From Mycobacterium sp. E1747 (GTDB lineage Bacteria; Actinomycetota; Actinomycetes; Mycobacteriales; Mycobacteriaceae): a DNA stretch of 64,000 bases. Location: positions 1 through 64,000 of the forward strand of contig NZ_LZJI01000104.1 of assembly GCF_001667775.1 (NCBI RefSeq), in the 5' to 3' direction. Within the stretch, counting starts at the first letter, position 1, and every line of letters starts with the position of its first letter. Under the pieces are notes generated by a model, which saw nothing but the letters and a program-made list of their open reading frames with translations, was not told where the DNA came from and searched no databases. Below are positions 1-8,758 of the stretch, in pieces. A program made the position numbers and the translations under genes.

Positions 1-735
1 AGGGGCGAAAAGACGTCCGACGAGGCACTGGCCCGGGTGTTCGACTACACCCTGGCCATCGGCAAGACCCCGATCGTCGTCAACGACAGCCGCGGCTTTT
101 TCACCAGCCGCGTCATCACGACCTTCATCTACGAGGCGCTGGCGATGCTCGGTGAGGGCGTCGAACCGGCCAGCATCGAGCACGCCGGCTCGCAGGCCGG
201 CTACCCGGCCCCGCCGCTGCAGCTACTCGACGAGCTCAACCTCGAACTGTTACACAAGGTATCCATCGCCACCCGCGCCGCTGTCGAGGATGCCGGCGGC
301 GCCTACCAGGCGCACCCCGGCGAGGCCGTCATCGAGACAATGATCGAACGCGGCCGTCCGTCACGGCTCAGCGGTGCTGGATTCTATGACTACGTCGACG
401 GCATCCGAGACAAGCTCTGGCCCGGTCTCCGGGGCACTTTCAACTCTGGGTCGGTGCGGCTGCCCTTGCAGGACATGATCGACCGAATGCTGTTCGCTGA
501 AGCGCTGGAAACCCAAAAATGCTTTGACGAAGGTGTGATCACCTCCACCGCCGACGCCAACATCGGCTCGCTGACCGGCATTGGCTACCCCTCGTGGACG
601 GGTGGCAGCGCGCAGTTCATCGTCGGCTACTCCGGCCCACACGGTGTGGGCAAGGATGCGTTCGTGGCGCGGGCGCGCGAGTTGGCCGCCAAGTACGGCG
701 ACCGCTTCAGCCCACCGAGTTCACTGATCCGCTAA
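1..735 (+). CDS. 3-hydroxyacyl-CoA dehydrogenase, C-terminal part (5' truncated by window)
   Basis: The reading frame is open from base 1, so the start lies outside the window. The visible part covers the end of the NAD-binding half and the whole C-terminal dimerisation/substrate domain of a FadB-type L-3-hydroxyacyl-CoA dehydrogenase. The segment TPIVVNDSRGFFTSRV near residues 23-38 is the typical linker into the C-terminal domain. Enzymes of this family oxidise 3-hydroxyacyl-CoA to 3-ketoacyl-CoA in beta-oxidation. An enoyl-CoA hydratase half, if this is a multifunctional FadB, would lie upstream and cannot be seen. The next gene is convergent and there is no obvious terminator hairpin in the 140-bp gap. 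Confidence 0.88.
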   Translation, partial: RGEKTSDEALARVFDYTLAIGKTPIVVNDSRGFFTSRVITTFIYEALAMLGEGVEPASIEHAGSQAGYPAPPLQLLDELNLELLHKVSIATRAAVEDAGGAYQAHPGEAVIETMIERGRPSRLSGAGFYDYVDGIRDKLWPGLRGTFNSGSVRLPLQDMIDRMLFAEALETQKCFDEGVITSTADANIGSLTGIGYPSWTGGSAQFIVGYSGPHGVGKDAFVARARELAAKYGDRFSPPSSLIR

Positions 736-875
736 CAGCGAAGCCGACGCGGTGATCTCGCCCATCTGTGGGATGCGCCGTCGCCGGTCGATTCAGTCGA
801 GGTTGCGAGTCATGCGGATCCGCCGCGCCAACCGCGTGATTGGCACGAACGGCATTGGTGGAGATGATGTCTCGC

Positions 876-2444
876 TTACCCGACTTGACGCGACTGGGCC
901 TGCCAGTACGGTTCGCGTAGGCGTTTCTTGTCGACTTTGCCGGTGGCGTTGAGCGGCAGGTCATCAGCAAAGACCACGGTCTTGGGTGCGCACACGCTGC
1001 CCAGTTCAGCCTTTACGTGGTCGATGAGCTGTTGTCCGTCGACGACGGCCCCGGGCCTGGTGACGACTACGGCCAGAGCCGCCTCACCCCATTTCTCGTG
1101 CGGCACACCGATCACGGCCGCTTGCGCCACTGCGGCGTGGGTGGTCAACACGTCCTCGACCTGCCGGGGGAACACATTGAAGCCGCCGCTGACGATCATG
1201 TCGCGCTTACGGTCGACGATGTAGAGAAAGCCGTCGTCATCGATGCGGGCGACGTCACCGGTGTGGATCCAGCCGTCACGCAGCGTCTCGGCGTTCCGCG
1301 CAGGGTCAAGGTAGGACTTCATTTGACCGAGTTGCCTGGTGCAGACTTCACCGGCCTCACCCACATGCAGTCGGCGACCAGTGTCATCGCGGATCTCGAC
1401 CGCGACGTTGACCAGGGGCCGCCCCGCCGAGGCCAACCGCGCCCGCCAGAGCGGGGTGTCGGCGCGGTGCTCGTGTTTACGCAGGCATGACACGAATCCC
1501 TGCTCGGTGCCCGCGTAAGTCTGGATGAAAATCGGTCCGAACGCCTCCAGCGCTGCCCGTAGTCGGTCCGGCGCGATCGGTCCGCCGGCGTAGATCATCG
1601 TTTTCAGACTCGACAGATCGAAGTCGGTTCGGTGCGGATCATCGAGCAGTAGATAGATGATCGTCGGCACGACGGCGGTGGCCGTCACTCGGTGACGCTC
1701 GATATTGGTCAACAGGGTCGATATATCCATGGCGGGCAACATGACGTTGGTGCCGCCACGGACAAACGTCGGAAGCACAAAGGCCTGGGAGTAGTGGGTC
1801 AGCGGCGCCCCGTGGGCGAAGACCTCGCCGAAGCCGATGTCGGCCATGTCCAGACCGGCCGAAATCCCGTAATAGCCCCAGGTGTAATGGGAATTCACTA
1901 CCCCTTTGGGCTCACCCGTGCTTCCTGAGGTGAACAATATGAACGCCTCATCATCGGGGTCGATGTCGACAGGCGGGCGGGTATGGGGTTGCTGCTCGAC
2001 CATCTCGGCGAAATCAACGGCGTGCGCGACTTGTGAGTGCTGGGGTGTGTCCCCGACCCGGATGAGCGTCCGCAAACTAGGTACGCTGTGACGAATCTCG
2101 GCGACCGCGCTGTCGAACTTCGCATGAAAAATCAGGGTAGAGGCCTTGGTCGCCCGCAGATTCGATGCCCAGGTGCTCGCCGAGGCGCGCGTTGCCATTT
2201 GGACCAGGACGGCCCCCGTGGCCCAGATCGCCTGTTGGCAGGGGATGAACTCCAACATGTTGGGCATCAATAAGCCGACACGTTGGCCCTTCTGGACGCC
2301 GAGTGCGATCAGGCCGTGTGCGATCTCGTTGCGCCACTGGTTCATTTCCCGGTAGGTGATGGCGCGATCGCCGTCGATGATCGCCACCGAGTCCCGGTAA
2401 TAGGTACAGACCCGGTCCAAGACGTCGGGCATGGGGCCCCACAT
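876..2444 (-). CDS. AMP-forming acyl-CoA synthetase (FadD-like)
   Basis: This is a member of the ANL adenylating superfamily, about 522 residues. It carries the P-loop-like motif LFTSGSTGEPKG in the middle, the YAGTEQG region that corresponds to the A5 motif, and a C-terminal domain ending with the catalytic-lysine context NATGKVDKKRLREPYW. It should activate a carboxylic acid to an acyl-AMP and then an acyl-CoA; the acid is unknown. The frame is open to a TTG at 2477, but the ATG at 2444 (MWGPMPDV) gives the usual family N-terminus; a second ATG at 2432 is also possible. It is convergent with the hydroxyacyl-CoA dehydrogenase, which suggests a shared fatty-acid-type theme rather than an operon. 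Confidence 0.88.
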   Translation of the reverse strand: MWGPMPDVLDRVCTYYRDSVAIIDGDRAITYREMNQWRNEIAHGLIALGVQKGQRVGLLMPNMLEFIPCQQAIWATGAVLVQMATRASASTWASNLRATKASTLIFHAKFDSAVAEIRHSVPSLRTLIRVGDTPQHSQVAHAVDFAEMVEQQPHTRPPVDIDPDDEAFILFTSGSTGEPKGVVNSHYTWGYYGISAGLDMADIGFGEVFAHGAPLTHYSQAFVLPTFVRGGTNVMLPAMDISTLLTNIERHRVTATAVVPTIIYLLLDDPHRTDFDLSSLKTMIYAGGPIAPDRLRAALEAFGPIFIQTYAGTEQGFVSCLRKHEHRADTPLWRARLASAGRPLVNVAVEIRDDTGRRLHVGEAGEVCTRQLGQMKSYLDPARNAETLRDGWIHTGDVARIDDDGFLYIVDRKRDMIVSGGFNVFPRQVEDVLTTHAAVAQAAVIGVPHEKWGEAALAVVVTRPGAVVDGQQLIDHVKAELGSVCAPKTVVFADDLPLNATGKVDKKRLREPYWQAQSRQVG

Positions 2445-2664
2445 CGCTAGACTTCTGCCCGATCGTCGGCTAGGCAAATTTCGGACAGGTCAACAGCGGG
2501 CACAGATTTCACGGACTGCTCCTTGTAGCACTGCGGCGGACGGCTAGCGCCGACGCTATCGGCAGATCACCGCCACAACGACTAACCTCGGGAGGAAAGC
2601 TATTGCCCCATCGGGGGAGCGTTCCTGCAGCACATCCATCCGCGGTGTTGATGAACCACTCCCC

Positions 2665-3711
2665 CTAGCCAGCTTCCTTGATGGCGCGGACCAGATCAGC
2701 AAGGGTTTCCCCGCTGAGCGGGTAGGGGGTGTAGACGGTGAACCTGTCGATCAAGCCACCGAATCGCCGATCGATCTCGGCGCCGACCGTGGCCGGCTCA
2801 CCGACGACGGCGAACGTATGAAGAACGTCGTCGTCGACGAGCTGCGCCATCTCCTTCCAACGGCCACTGCGGGACAGCTGATGCAACTCCAGGTGCAGGT
2901 CTCCCCAGCCGTGCAGATCCAACACAGTCCGGTACGCCGGGGTGGCCCCGTAGAAGGCGATCTGGTCGCGCACTCGGTGGATCGCCACTACCAGCGACTT
3001 CTCGTTCGCACCGGTGGCGACGAGCCCGGGATAGGTCGTGGTGAACTGCGTCCGGGTGCGGCCGCTCACCATGAGCCCTTTGTTGATCAACGGCAGGGTT
3101 ACCTCGCGCAGGTAACGCGCGGTGGTGAACCCGTGTACCAACAGCCCGTCTGCGACTTCCGCGGCCACCGTGGTCATCCGGGGACCCACCGCCGCCACCA
3201 CGACCGAAGGCGGCCCGAACGGGCTGGGTTGCGGACGGAACATCGGTGTCATCAGGGTGTGCTGGTAGTGCGTGCCGCGGAAGTCAAGTTCGTCCCCGCC
3301 GTACCAGCACCGCCAAATCGACTGCAGCGCAGCGATGTATTCACGCATCCGCTCGGCGGGGGCCGACCAGGGCATGCTGAACCTGCGTTCGATATGTGCC
3401 TGGATCTGAGACCCAAGGCCCAGCACGAACCGCCCTCGGCTGAACGTATTGAGGTCATTGGCCACGGTCGCCATCGTCATGGGGCTACGCGCGAACGCCA
3501 CTGCCACCGCGGTTCCCAGCCGCAGCGTGCTTGACCTGTCGGCTGCGATCATCAATGGCAGGAAAGGATCCCGGCTTACTTCCGTGGACCACACCCCGTC
3601 GAAACCCATACTCTCGGCAGCCGCCACTTGCTCGGCCAGCACCTCGAGGTTCGCGCCGGCGGTTCCGTCAACAGCGCCACCGATATTGGCGTCAACATAC
3701 ACGCCGCTCAC
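2665..3711 (-). CDS. Luciferase-like (LLM) F420-dependent-type oxidoreductase
   Basis: A 348-residue TIM-barrel protein of the bacterial luciferase-like family. It has AAESMGFDGVWSTE near the N-terminus, a LRLGTAVAVAFARSP strand and SRGRFVLGLGSQ, all typical of actinobacterial F420- or FMN-dependent oxidoreductases. The substrate cannot be read from the sequence. The start is a GTG at 3711 with a weak upstream purine run; a second GTG lies three codons downstream. It lies in the same direction as the acyl-CoA synthetase after a gap of about 220 bp and diverges from the AveC-like gene at 3819. It is one of four LLM proteins in this window. Confidence 0.85.
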   Translation of the reverse strand: MSGVYVDANIGGAVDGTAGANLEVLAEQVAAAESMGFDGVWSTEVSRDPFLPLMIAADRSSTLRLGTAVAVAFARSPMTMATVANDLNTFSRGRFVLGLGSQIQAHIERRFSMPWSAPAERMREYIAALQSIWRCWYGGDELDFRGTHYQHTLMTPMFRPQPSPFGPPSVVVAAVGPRMTTVAAEVADGLLVHGFTTARYLREVTLPLINKGLMVSGRTRTQFTTTYPGLVATGANEKSLVVAIHRVRDQIAFYGATPAYRTVLDLHGWGDLHLELHQLSRSGRWKEMAQLVDDDVLHTFAVVGEPATVGAEIDRRFGGLIDRFTVYTPYPLSGETLADLVRAIKEAG

Positions 3712-3818
3712 CCTGACATGGTCGGCTCGATTGCTGCGGCTTTCTCGTCCCTACGGGGGAGGCAATTCCTCCCAAATGGGCTCCCACCGCAGGTGAGCTG
3801 GGTATACCGTCGGCATTT

Positions 3819-4667
3819 ATGCCCCCGATCGATCACAGCCTAAACCTCACGACGCAAGCGATCTTGACCTTCGCGAGCTGGGCATTGACCGCCGTGATAA
3901 TCGGCCTGGCGGTGCGCATGGGCGCCCGTGAGCGCACACCGTTCTACGTGTTGATGGTGCTGGCGTCGATGCTCGGCGCGGTGGCCGAACCACTGTACGA
4001 CATCGGGATGATGCTGTACTTCTATTCCGGTCCCCGCATGTGGACGCATTTCACGGCTTTCGATATTCCCCAACCGAACTGGACGCACAGCGGGTATGCC
4101 GTGCTGTATGCAAGTGCGGCGGTCTTCATCGCCCGAGAGGCTCACCGCGGAACGCTCACGCGGGCCGGGCTGTTCCGCTGGGCCGGAGTGGAATTGACGA
4201 TGTCGTGTGTATTTGAGATGTTCGGCATCAACGGCGGCGCGTATAGTTACTGGGGCCCGCATGTTCTGCGAATTTTCAACTACCCCTTGATAATCGGGGT
4301 ACTGGAGGCGGCACAGGTGATGTGTTTCGCTATCGCCGCAGACCAGCTGCGCAAGCACGCGACGGCCAGGTGGCAGTTGCTGGGCGTGTTTGTCGTGTTT
4401 CCTTGCACCTTCTTCGGCGCCAACTTTGGTGCCGGTTGGCCGACCATCATTGCGCTGCACGCGCAGCACAGTTCAACCGCGCTCGTGGTTGCGGCGACCT
4501 TGGTCAGCATCTGCTTCGCGGTTGTCCTCGTGCGGTTCGCGGCGTCGTTCCTGCCGACCGGCCGGACCGGTGCGTCAGGCGCCGACACCGAGGATGGCGC
4601 GAGCCGCCTCGGTCAATACGGCGCGCAACCGGTCCTCGGCCAAACCGGTGTTGTGGAACAACGGTGA
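3819..4667 (+). CDS. Multi-pass membrane protein, AveC-like spirocyclase family
   Basis: The 282-residue product has about seven hydrophobic segments and almost no long soluble loop. The stretch GGAYSYWGPHVLRIFNYP around residues 145-165, followed by a small-residue helix, resembles the AveC-like spirocyclase family common in mycobacteria. A catalytic role here is not proven, and most relatives are uncharacterised. The ATG at 3819 follows 108 bp after the divergent LLM start. Its last 93 bases overlap the 3' end of the TetR gene on the other strand, which is unusually long for a convergent overlap. The C-terminal 40 residues coded in the overlap are hydrophilic and low in recognisable features. 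Confidence 0.62.
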   Translation: MPPIDHSLNLTTQAILTFASWALTAVIIGLAVRMGARERTPFYVLMVLASMLGAVAEPLYDIGMMLYFYSGPRMWTHFTAFDIPQPNWTHSGYAVLYASAAVFIAREAHRGTLTRAGLFRWAGVELTMSCVFEMFGINGGAYSYWGPHVLRIFNYPLIIGVLEAAQVMCFAIAADQLRKHATARWQLLGVFVVFPCTFFGANFGAGWPTIIALHAQHSSTALVVAATLVSICFAVVLVRFAASFLPTGRTGASGADTEDGASRLGQYGAQPVLGQTGVVEQR

Positions 4668-5144
4668 TTGGATCGCGCCGACTGCGGCGTGTACGACGGT
4701 CCGGGCTTCGCTGTCGCTGAGGTCGGTGCGCATTTCGTTCACCACGTGCACCCATTCTTCGAGATACAGCCGCTGCTTGCGGCGTAGTCGGCGGCGGTCC
4801 TCCTCAGGGAGGTTATTGATCTCGTTGTAATAAACCTGCGCCAGTTCACGGTCCCCCACCACGAATTGCACCTGGCCGGCAATCAGCTGATCCAACACCT
4901 GGCCCAAATCTGAAACGGTACTGAGGATTTGCTCCTCGTCATGGAGCAACTCATCGATAACCCGATCAAACAGTGCCACCAACACAGCGGATTTACTTGT
5001 AAAGTGCCGGTACACGCCCGATCCGGTAATTCCCGCCGCCGCCCCGATCTGGGCCATCGAAACGGCATGAAACCCATTGTGCGCGAAGAGATCTGCGGCA
5101 GCATCCATGATCCGCGCCTTGCGTTCGGGATCGCGGATCCGCAC
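4575..5144 (-). CDS. TetR/AcrR family transcriptional regulator
   Basis: A 189-residue regulator with an N-terminal helix-turn-helix. Residues 8-55 read ARIMDAAADLFAHNGFHAVS, then MAQIGAAAGITGSGVYRHF, the standard TetR DNA-binding module. The C-terminal domain is all-helical and should bind a ligand. The start is a GTG at 5144; an in-frame TGA lies about 45 bases upstream and no better start lies between. It diverges from the yrbE-mce operon across 536 bp, so it is the natural candidate for controlling that operon, as Mce3R-type TetR proteins do elsewhere. No TCAAC-type palindrome is seen in this promoter region, so it probably recognises another site. Confidence 0.9.
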   Translation of the reverse strand: MRIRDPERKARIMDAAADLFAHNGFHAVSMAQIGAAAGITGSGVYRHFTSKSAVLVALFDRVIDELLHDEEQILSTVSDLGQVLDQLIAGQVQFVVGDRELAQVYYNEINNLPEEDRRRLRRKQRLYLEEWVHVVNEMRTDLSDSEARTVVHAAVGAIQSPLFHNTGLAEDRLRAVLTEAARAILGVGA

Positions 5145-5680
5145 GGCGGGCCGCTGCGGGAGTCGATCGACCGTGATGGTTCACCTCCGAAGTGTGCGCT
5201 GTGTGACATTGTATCCCCCCACATGCAGGCACTTCGCCGCAACCATAGTGAACCGGGATTCGCCCTCCTCCATGACCCTTCTCCGACGATCGCCTTCGTG
5301 AAGAAACGCGTCCCCCTTGTCGCGTGACCATCGTTGAACGGAGGTGTTGCCGAGCGACAAGAATCTGCAGCTGCCTACCGGTCGGCACGTGTTACGTCGG
5401 CATCGATTCCAGTCGGTGACGTTTGCCGGCATCGTCGAGGATATCGCTACCAGAGCCGATCGTCACCTCGCTGAATGCCCCAGAAGGAGGAGCGATATGC
5501 CACTTCTAGTGGCCGCGGCGGCGGCAATCCCACCATTACCGTTCGTTCAATGTCGGCCGATCGGGCCCAAGCGGTAGGGGTGGGCCCGCGCTGCCGAGAG
5601 ACGGTTGTGACAGAACTGATTACGACGTGGTGATCGCCGTGCGCGGCTCCCGGTCGAAGTGGACCAGGAAGGGGGAGAAC
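5145..5680. promoter_or_regulatory. Divergent promoter region of TetR and yrbE-mce operon
   Basis: This 536-bp gap separates the TetR gene from the mce operon. It contains an 8-bp inverted repeat CTTGTCGC (5316-5323) / GCGACAAG (5354-5361) with a 30-base spacer. Further on is a 26-codon ORF (5497-5577) with a strong Shine-Dalgarno sequence. No -10/-35 box was assigned with confidence. Confidence 0.45.
5497..5577 (+). CDS. Possible 26-residue leader peptide upstream of yrbE
   Basis: ATG at 5497 is preceded by AAGGAGGAG at 5484-5492, one of the best ribosome-binding sites in the window. The frame runs MPLLVAAAAAIPPLPFVQCR and stops at 5577, about 100 bases before yrbEA. The peptide is hydrophobic and alanine/proline-rich. 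It could be a translated leader, a small membrane peptide, or a chance ORF behind a fortuitous SD. A longer frame that contains it (from 5344) has no comparable ribosome site and looks spurious. Confidence 0.4.
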   Translation: MPLLVAAAAAIPPLPFVQCRPIGPKR

Positions 5681-6451
5681 GTGACCTCGTTGGCTGTAGC
5701 CACCAAGCCTGTCCGCGCGGTTGGTGGATTTTTCGCCATGTCGCTCGACACCTTCGTGTTGATGTTTCGGCCGCCGTTCGCCTGGAAGGAGTATCTGTTT
5801 CAAAGCTGGTTCGTAGCACGGGTCTCAGTGGCGCCGGCGGTGATGATGACGCTGCCCTATGCAGTGCTATTGACCTTCACCTTCAACATATTGCTGACCG
5901 AAATCGGCGCCGGAGATTTCTCGGGCACCGGGGCAGCGATCGGCACGGTCAACCAAATCGGCCCAATCGTCACCGTTTTGGTGGTTTCGGGCGCGGGCGC
6001 CACCGCCATGTGTGCGGACCTGGGAGCACGCACCATCCGAGAGGAGCTCGACGCGCTGCGGGTGATGGGCATCAACCCCATCCAGGCCTTGGTAATCCCA
6101 CGTGTGCTGGCAGCGACCACCGTGGCATTAGCGCTGTCATCGGCGGTGACCATCGTGGGCCTTGGGGGCGCCTTCTTTTTCACCGTCTATATCCAGCATG
6201 TCTCGGCCGGCGCGTTCATAACGGGTTTGACCACATTGACCGGTGCCGGCGACGTGCTGGTGTCACTCGCCAAGGCAACGCTCTTCGGCATGGCGGCGGG
6301 ACTCATTGCCTGCTACAAGGGCATCTCGGTGGGCGGTGGACCAGCCGGTGTCGGCAATGCGGTCAACGAGACCGTGGTGTTCACCTTCATGGTGTTATTC
6401 GCCATCAACGTCATCGTCACCGCCGTCGGCGTCCAATTCACAGTGTCCTGA
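5681..6451 (+). CDS. yrbEA: YrbE-family ABC permease, subunit A of the Mce transporter
   Basis: A MlaE/YrbE-type inner-membrane permease that pairs with YrbEB to form the channel of an Mce lipid importer. Several hydrophobic helices are visible, and the family motif EELDALRVMGI, the cytoplasmic coupling segment for the ATPase, lies in the middle. The frame is open back to 5627, but the GTG at 5681 follows GGGGGAG with ideal spacing and gives a usual-length protein of 256 residues. It is the first large gene of the mce operon; its stop lies 3 bases before the yrbEB start. The ATPase partner is not in the operon; an MceG gene lies at 57375-58475. Confidence 0.93.
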   Translation: MTSLAVATKPVRAVGGFFAMSLDTFVLMFRPPFAWKEYLFQSWFVARVSVAPAVMMTLPYAVLLTFTFNILLTEIGAGDFSGTGAAIGTVNQIGPIVTVLVVSGAGATAMCADLGARTIREELDALRVMGINPIQALVIPRVLAATTVALALSSAVTIVGLGGAFFFTVYIQHVSAGAFITGLTTLTGAGDVLVSLAKATLFGMAAGLIACYKGISVGGGPAGVGNAVNETVVFTFMVLFAINVIVTAVGVQFTVS

Positions 6452-6454
6452 GGT

Positions 6455-7336
6455 ATGTCGATGACACACACCGCTCCCACTCCCGCCGGCGCCGCTCCCG
6501 CGAGCGTGCACCCGTGGTTGCAGCGTCGCGCCGCGTCTACGGCCAGCGGGTGGAACCGGATTGGAGCCCAGACGCAGTTTTACGCCAGGACATTAGTGGC
6601 GATCCCGGATGCCCTTGTTCATTACCGCACCGAGCTGCTGCGGCTGATCGCCCAAATGGGTTTGGGGGCGGCCGCACTCGCGGTGATCGGCGGAACCGTG
6701 GTCATCGTCGCCTTCCTCACCATGACCACGGGCGCGCTCGTGGCGGTGCAGGGATACAACCAGTTGGCGTCGGTCGGTATCGAAGCCCTCACAGGGTTCG
6801 CCTCGTCGTACTTCAATGTCCGGCTCATCGTTCCGGGCACCGCCTCGGTCGCGCTGTCGGCCACCATCGGCGCCGGCGCCACCGCTCAAATGGGGGCGAT
6901 GCGGATCAACGAGGAAATCGACGCCCTTGAGGTAATCGGTATCCGCAGCATCAGCTACCTGGCGTCCACCCGCGTCGCCGCCGGCGTGATCGTGGTGATC
7001 CCCCTGTACTGCGTCGCGATGATGATGGCCTTCTTGGCCGCCCGAGTGGGCACTACCTCCATCTACGGGCAGGGCTCGGGGGTGTATGACCACTACTTCA
7101 ATACCTTCCTCAATCCCCGCGACATGATCTGGTCGTTCTTCCAGTCCGTGGCGATCACGATCGTGGTCATGCTGGTGCACACCTACTACGGCTACACCGC
7201 CAGCGGCGGGCCGGCCGGCGTCGGTGAAGCCGTGGGCCGGGCGGTACGCACTTCGATGGTGGTCGCCGCGGTCGTGATCGTGATGATCACCCTCGCCGTC
7301 TATGGCCAGTCCGGCAACTTCCATCTAGCGGGCTAA
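6455..7336 (+). CDS. yrbEB: YrbE-family ABC permease, subunit B of the Mce transporter
   Basis: The second permease of the Mce importer, 293 residues. A hydrophilic N-terminus of about 50 residues is followed by membrane segments. The coupling motif EEIDALEVIGI is near residues 155-165, and the C-terminal SGGPAGVGEAVGRAVR loop is shared with the family. The ATG at 6455 lies 3 bases after the yrbEA stop, and mceA begins 2 bases after its own stop, so the permeases and the first Mce protein are translated from one message. Known Mce systems use the YrbEA/YrbEB pair with a hexamer of Mce proteins to move fatty acids or sterols across the envelope. Confidence 0.93.
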   Translation: MSMTHTAPTPAGAAPASVHPWLQRRAASTASGWNRIGAQTQFYARTLVAIPDALVHYRTELLRLIAQMGLGAAALAVIGGTVVIVAFLTMTTGALVAVQGYNQLASVGIEALTGFASSYFNVRLIVPGTASVALSATIGAGATAQMGAMRINEEIDALEVIGIRSISYLASTRVAAGVIVVIPLYCVAMMMAFLAARVGTTSIYGQGSGVYDHYFNTFLNPRDMIWSFFQSVAITIVVMLVHTYYGYTASGGPAGVGEAVGRAVRTSMVVAAVVIVMITLAVYGQSGNFHLAG

Positions 7337-7338
7337 CG

Positions 7339-8724
7339 ATGAGATCCAGGCTGCGCGGACGCGAACTCCACTCGGCGTGGTGGACGCTGATTTTGTTCGC
7401 CGCGATCGGCGCATTCCTCTTCATGACCACAGCGGCTTTCAGCGGAGCCTACAAGTCCTACATGCCGGTGACGCTGAGATCGGATCGCGCCGGGCTCGTG
7501 ATGGAGCCCGGCGCCAAGGTGTTGTTGCGCGGCGTTCAAGTCGGCCACGTCAGCGACATCGGCAACACGGGCGACGACCAGGTCAGCCTCCGACTCGACA
7601 TCGACCACGACCAGATCCGCTACATCCCAGCCAATGTGCAGGCCCAGATCAAGGCCACGACCGCCTTCGGTGCGAAATTCGTCGAGCTGGTCCCTCCGCC
7701 ACACCCAAGCGCTGCACGCCTGGCACCAGGGACAGTGCTGCGGTCGGAGAATTCCAGCACCGAGATCAACACCGTGTTCGAAAATGTCGTCGACCTCCTC
7801 AAAATGGTCGATCCGCTCAAGCTCAACGCCGTCTTGACCGCCGTGGCCGAGGGGGTCCGTGGACAAGGGCAACGAATGGGTGAGGCGACCAGCGACCTCA
7901 ATCAGGTGTTGCAGGCACTCAACTCCCGCAACGAAACCCTTCGTGATGACTGGCGCACATTCAAAGACCTCAACGACACCTACGCTGCAGCCGCCCCGGA
8001 CATCCTGACGATCCTGAACGCCGCGAGTACAACCAGCACCACCGTCACCAACCACTCCTCGGCACTAGATTCCCTGCTGCTCAATGCCATCGGCCTGTCA
8101 AAGACCGGAACCAATCTGCTGGGCACCAGCAGAGACAGTCTCGTCGGCGCCATCAATACTTGGGAGCCGACCACGAACTTACTGCTGACTTACAACCCCG
8201 AGTACACCTGCATGTTGCAGGGCGCCCAGTGGTTCCTCGACAACGGGGGCCGCTCAGCGTACGGCGGCGGTACCAGCGGGCAGGGCTTCGACTTCGACAT
8301 TGCGCTTCTGCTAGGTAATGACCCCTACGCCTACCCCGACAATCTGCCCATTGTGGCGGCCAAAGGTGGACCCGGCGGCAAGCCGGGCTGCGGATCTCTG
8401 CCCGATCCCACGAAAAATTTCCCAGTACGTCAGCTGATCACCAACACCGGGTGGGGAACCGGGCTCGATATCCGGCCCAACCCGGGCATCGGGCATCCCT
8501 GCTGGATCGACTACCTGCCCGTTACCCGGGCTATCCCCCAACCGCCCAGCATCCGCCAATGCATCCCCGGTCCAGCAGTCGGACCCAATCCTGGCGGCAC
8601 GCCTTACGGGGCGGCCCTCTACGGCCCCGGGGGTGTGCCGCTGTGGCCCGGCGTACCACCAGCCTCCCCCAATTCCACGCCACCCGAACCCATCTCGTCA
8701 CCTGGGCAGGTGCCGGCGCCATGA
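7339..8724 (+). CDS. mceA: Mce family protein A
   Basis: First Mce subunit, 461 residues. Residues about 12-35 form a single N-terminal membrane anchor. An MCE/MlaD beta-barrel domain follows (about 40-120), with the hallmark GAKVLLRGVQVGHVSDI. A long helical region then leads into a proline- and glycine-rich C-terminus rich in tyrosine. Mce subunits form a periplasm-spanning hexameric tube that carries lipids to the YrbE permease. The ATG at 7339 follows the yrbEB stop directly. I cannot assign a conventional mce operon number from sequence alone. Confidence 0.93.
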   Translation: MRSRLRGRELHSAWWTLILFAAIGAFLFMTTAAFSGAYKSYMPVTLRSDRAGLVMEPGAKVLLRGVQVGHVSDIGNTGDDQVSLRLDIDHDQIRYIPANVQAQIKATTAFGAKFVELVPPPHPSAARLAPGTVLRSENSSTEINTVFENVVDLLKMVDPLKLNAVLTAVAEGVRGQGQRMGEATSDLNQVLQALNSRNETLRDDWRTFKDLNDTYAAAAPDILTILNAASTTSTTVTNHSSALDSLLLNAIGLSKTGTNLLGTSRDSLVGAINTWEPTTNLLLTYNPEYTCMLQGAQWFLDNGGRSAYGGGTSGQGFDFDIALLLGNDPYAYPDNLPIVAAKGGPGGKPGCGSLPDPTKNFPVRQLITNTGWGTGLDIRPNPGIGHPCWIDYLPVTRAIPQPPSIRQCIPGPAVGPNPGGTPYGAALYGPGGVPLWPGVPPASPNSTPPEPISSPGQVPAP

Positions 8725-8758
8725 CCGCTACCGATCCACACCGAGCAGGAGGGACACA

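Noticed and set aside
5344..5577. 77-codon frame before yrbEA
   Set aside because: No ribosome site at its start; only the last 26 codons have one, and these are listed as a possible leader ORF.
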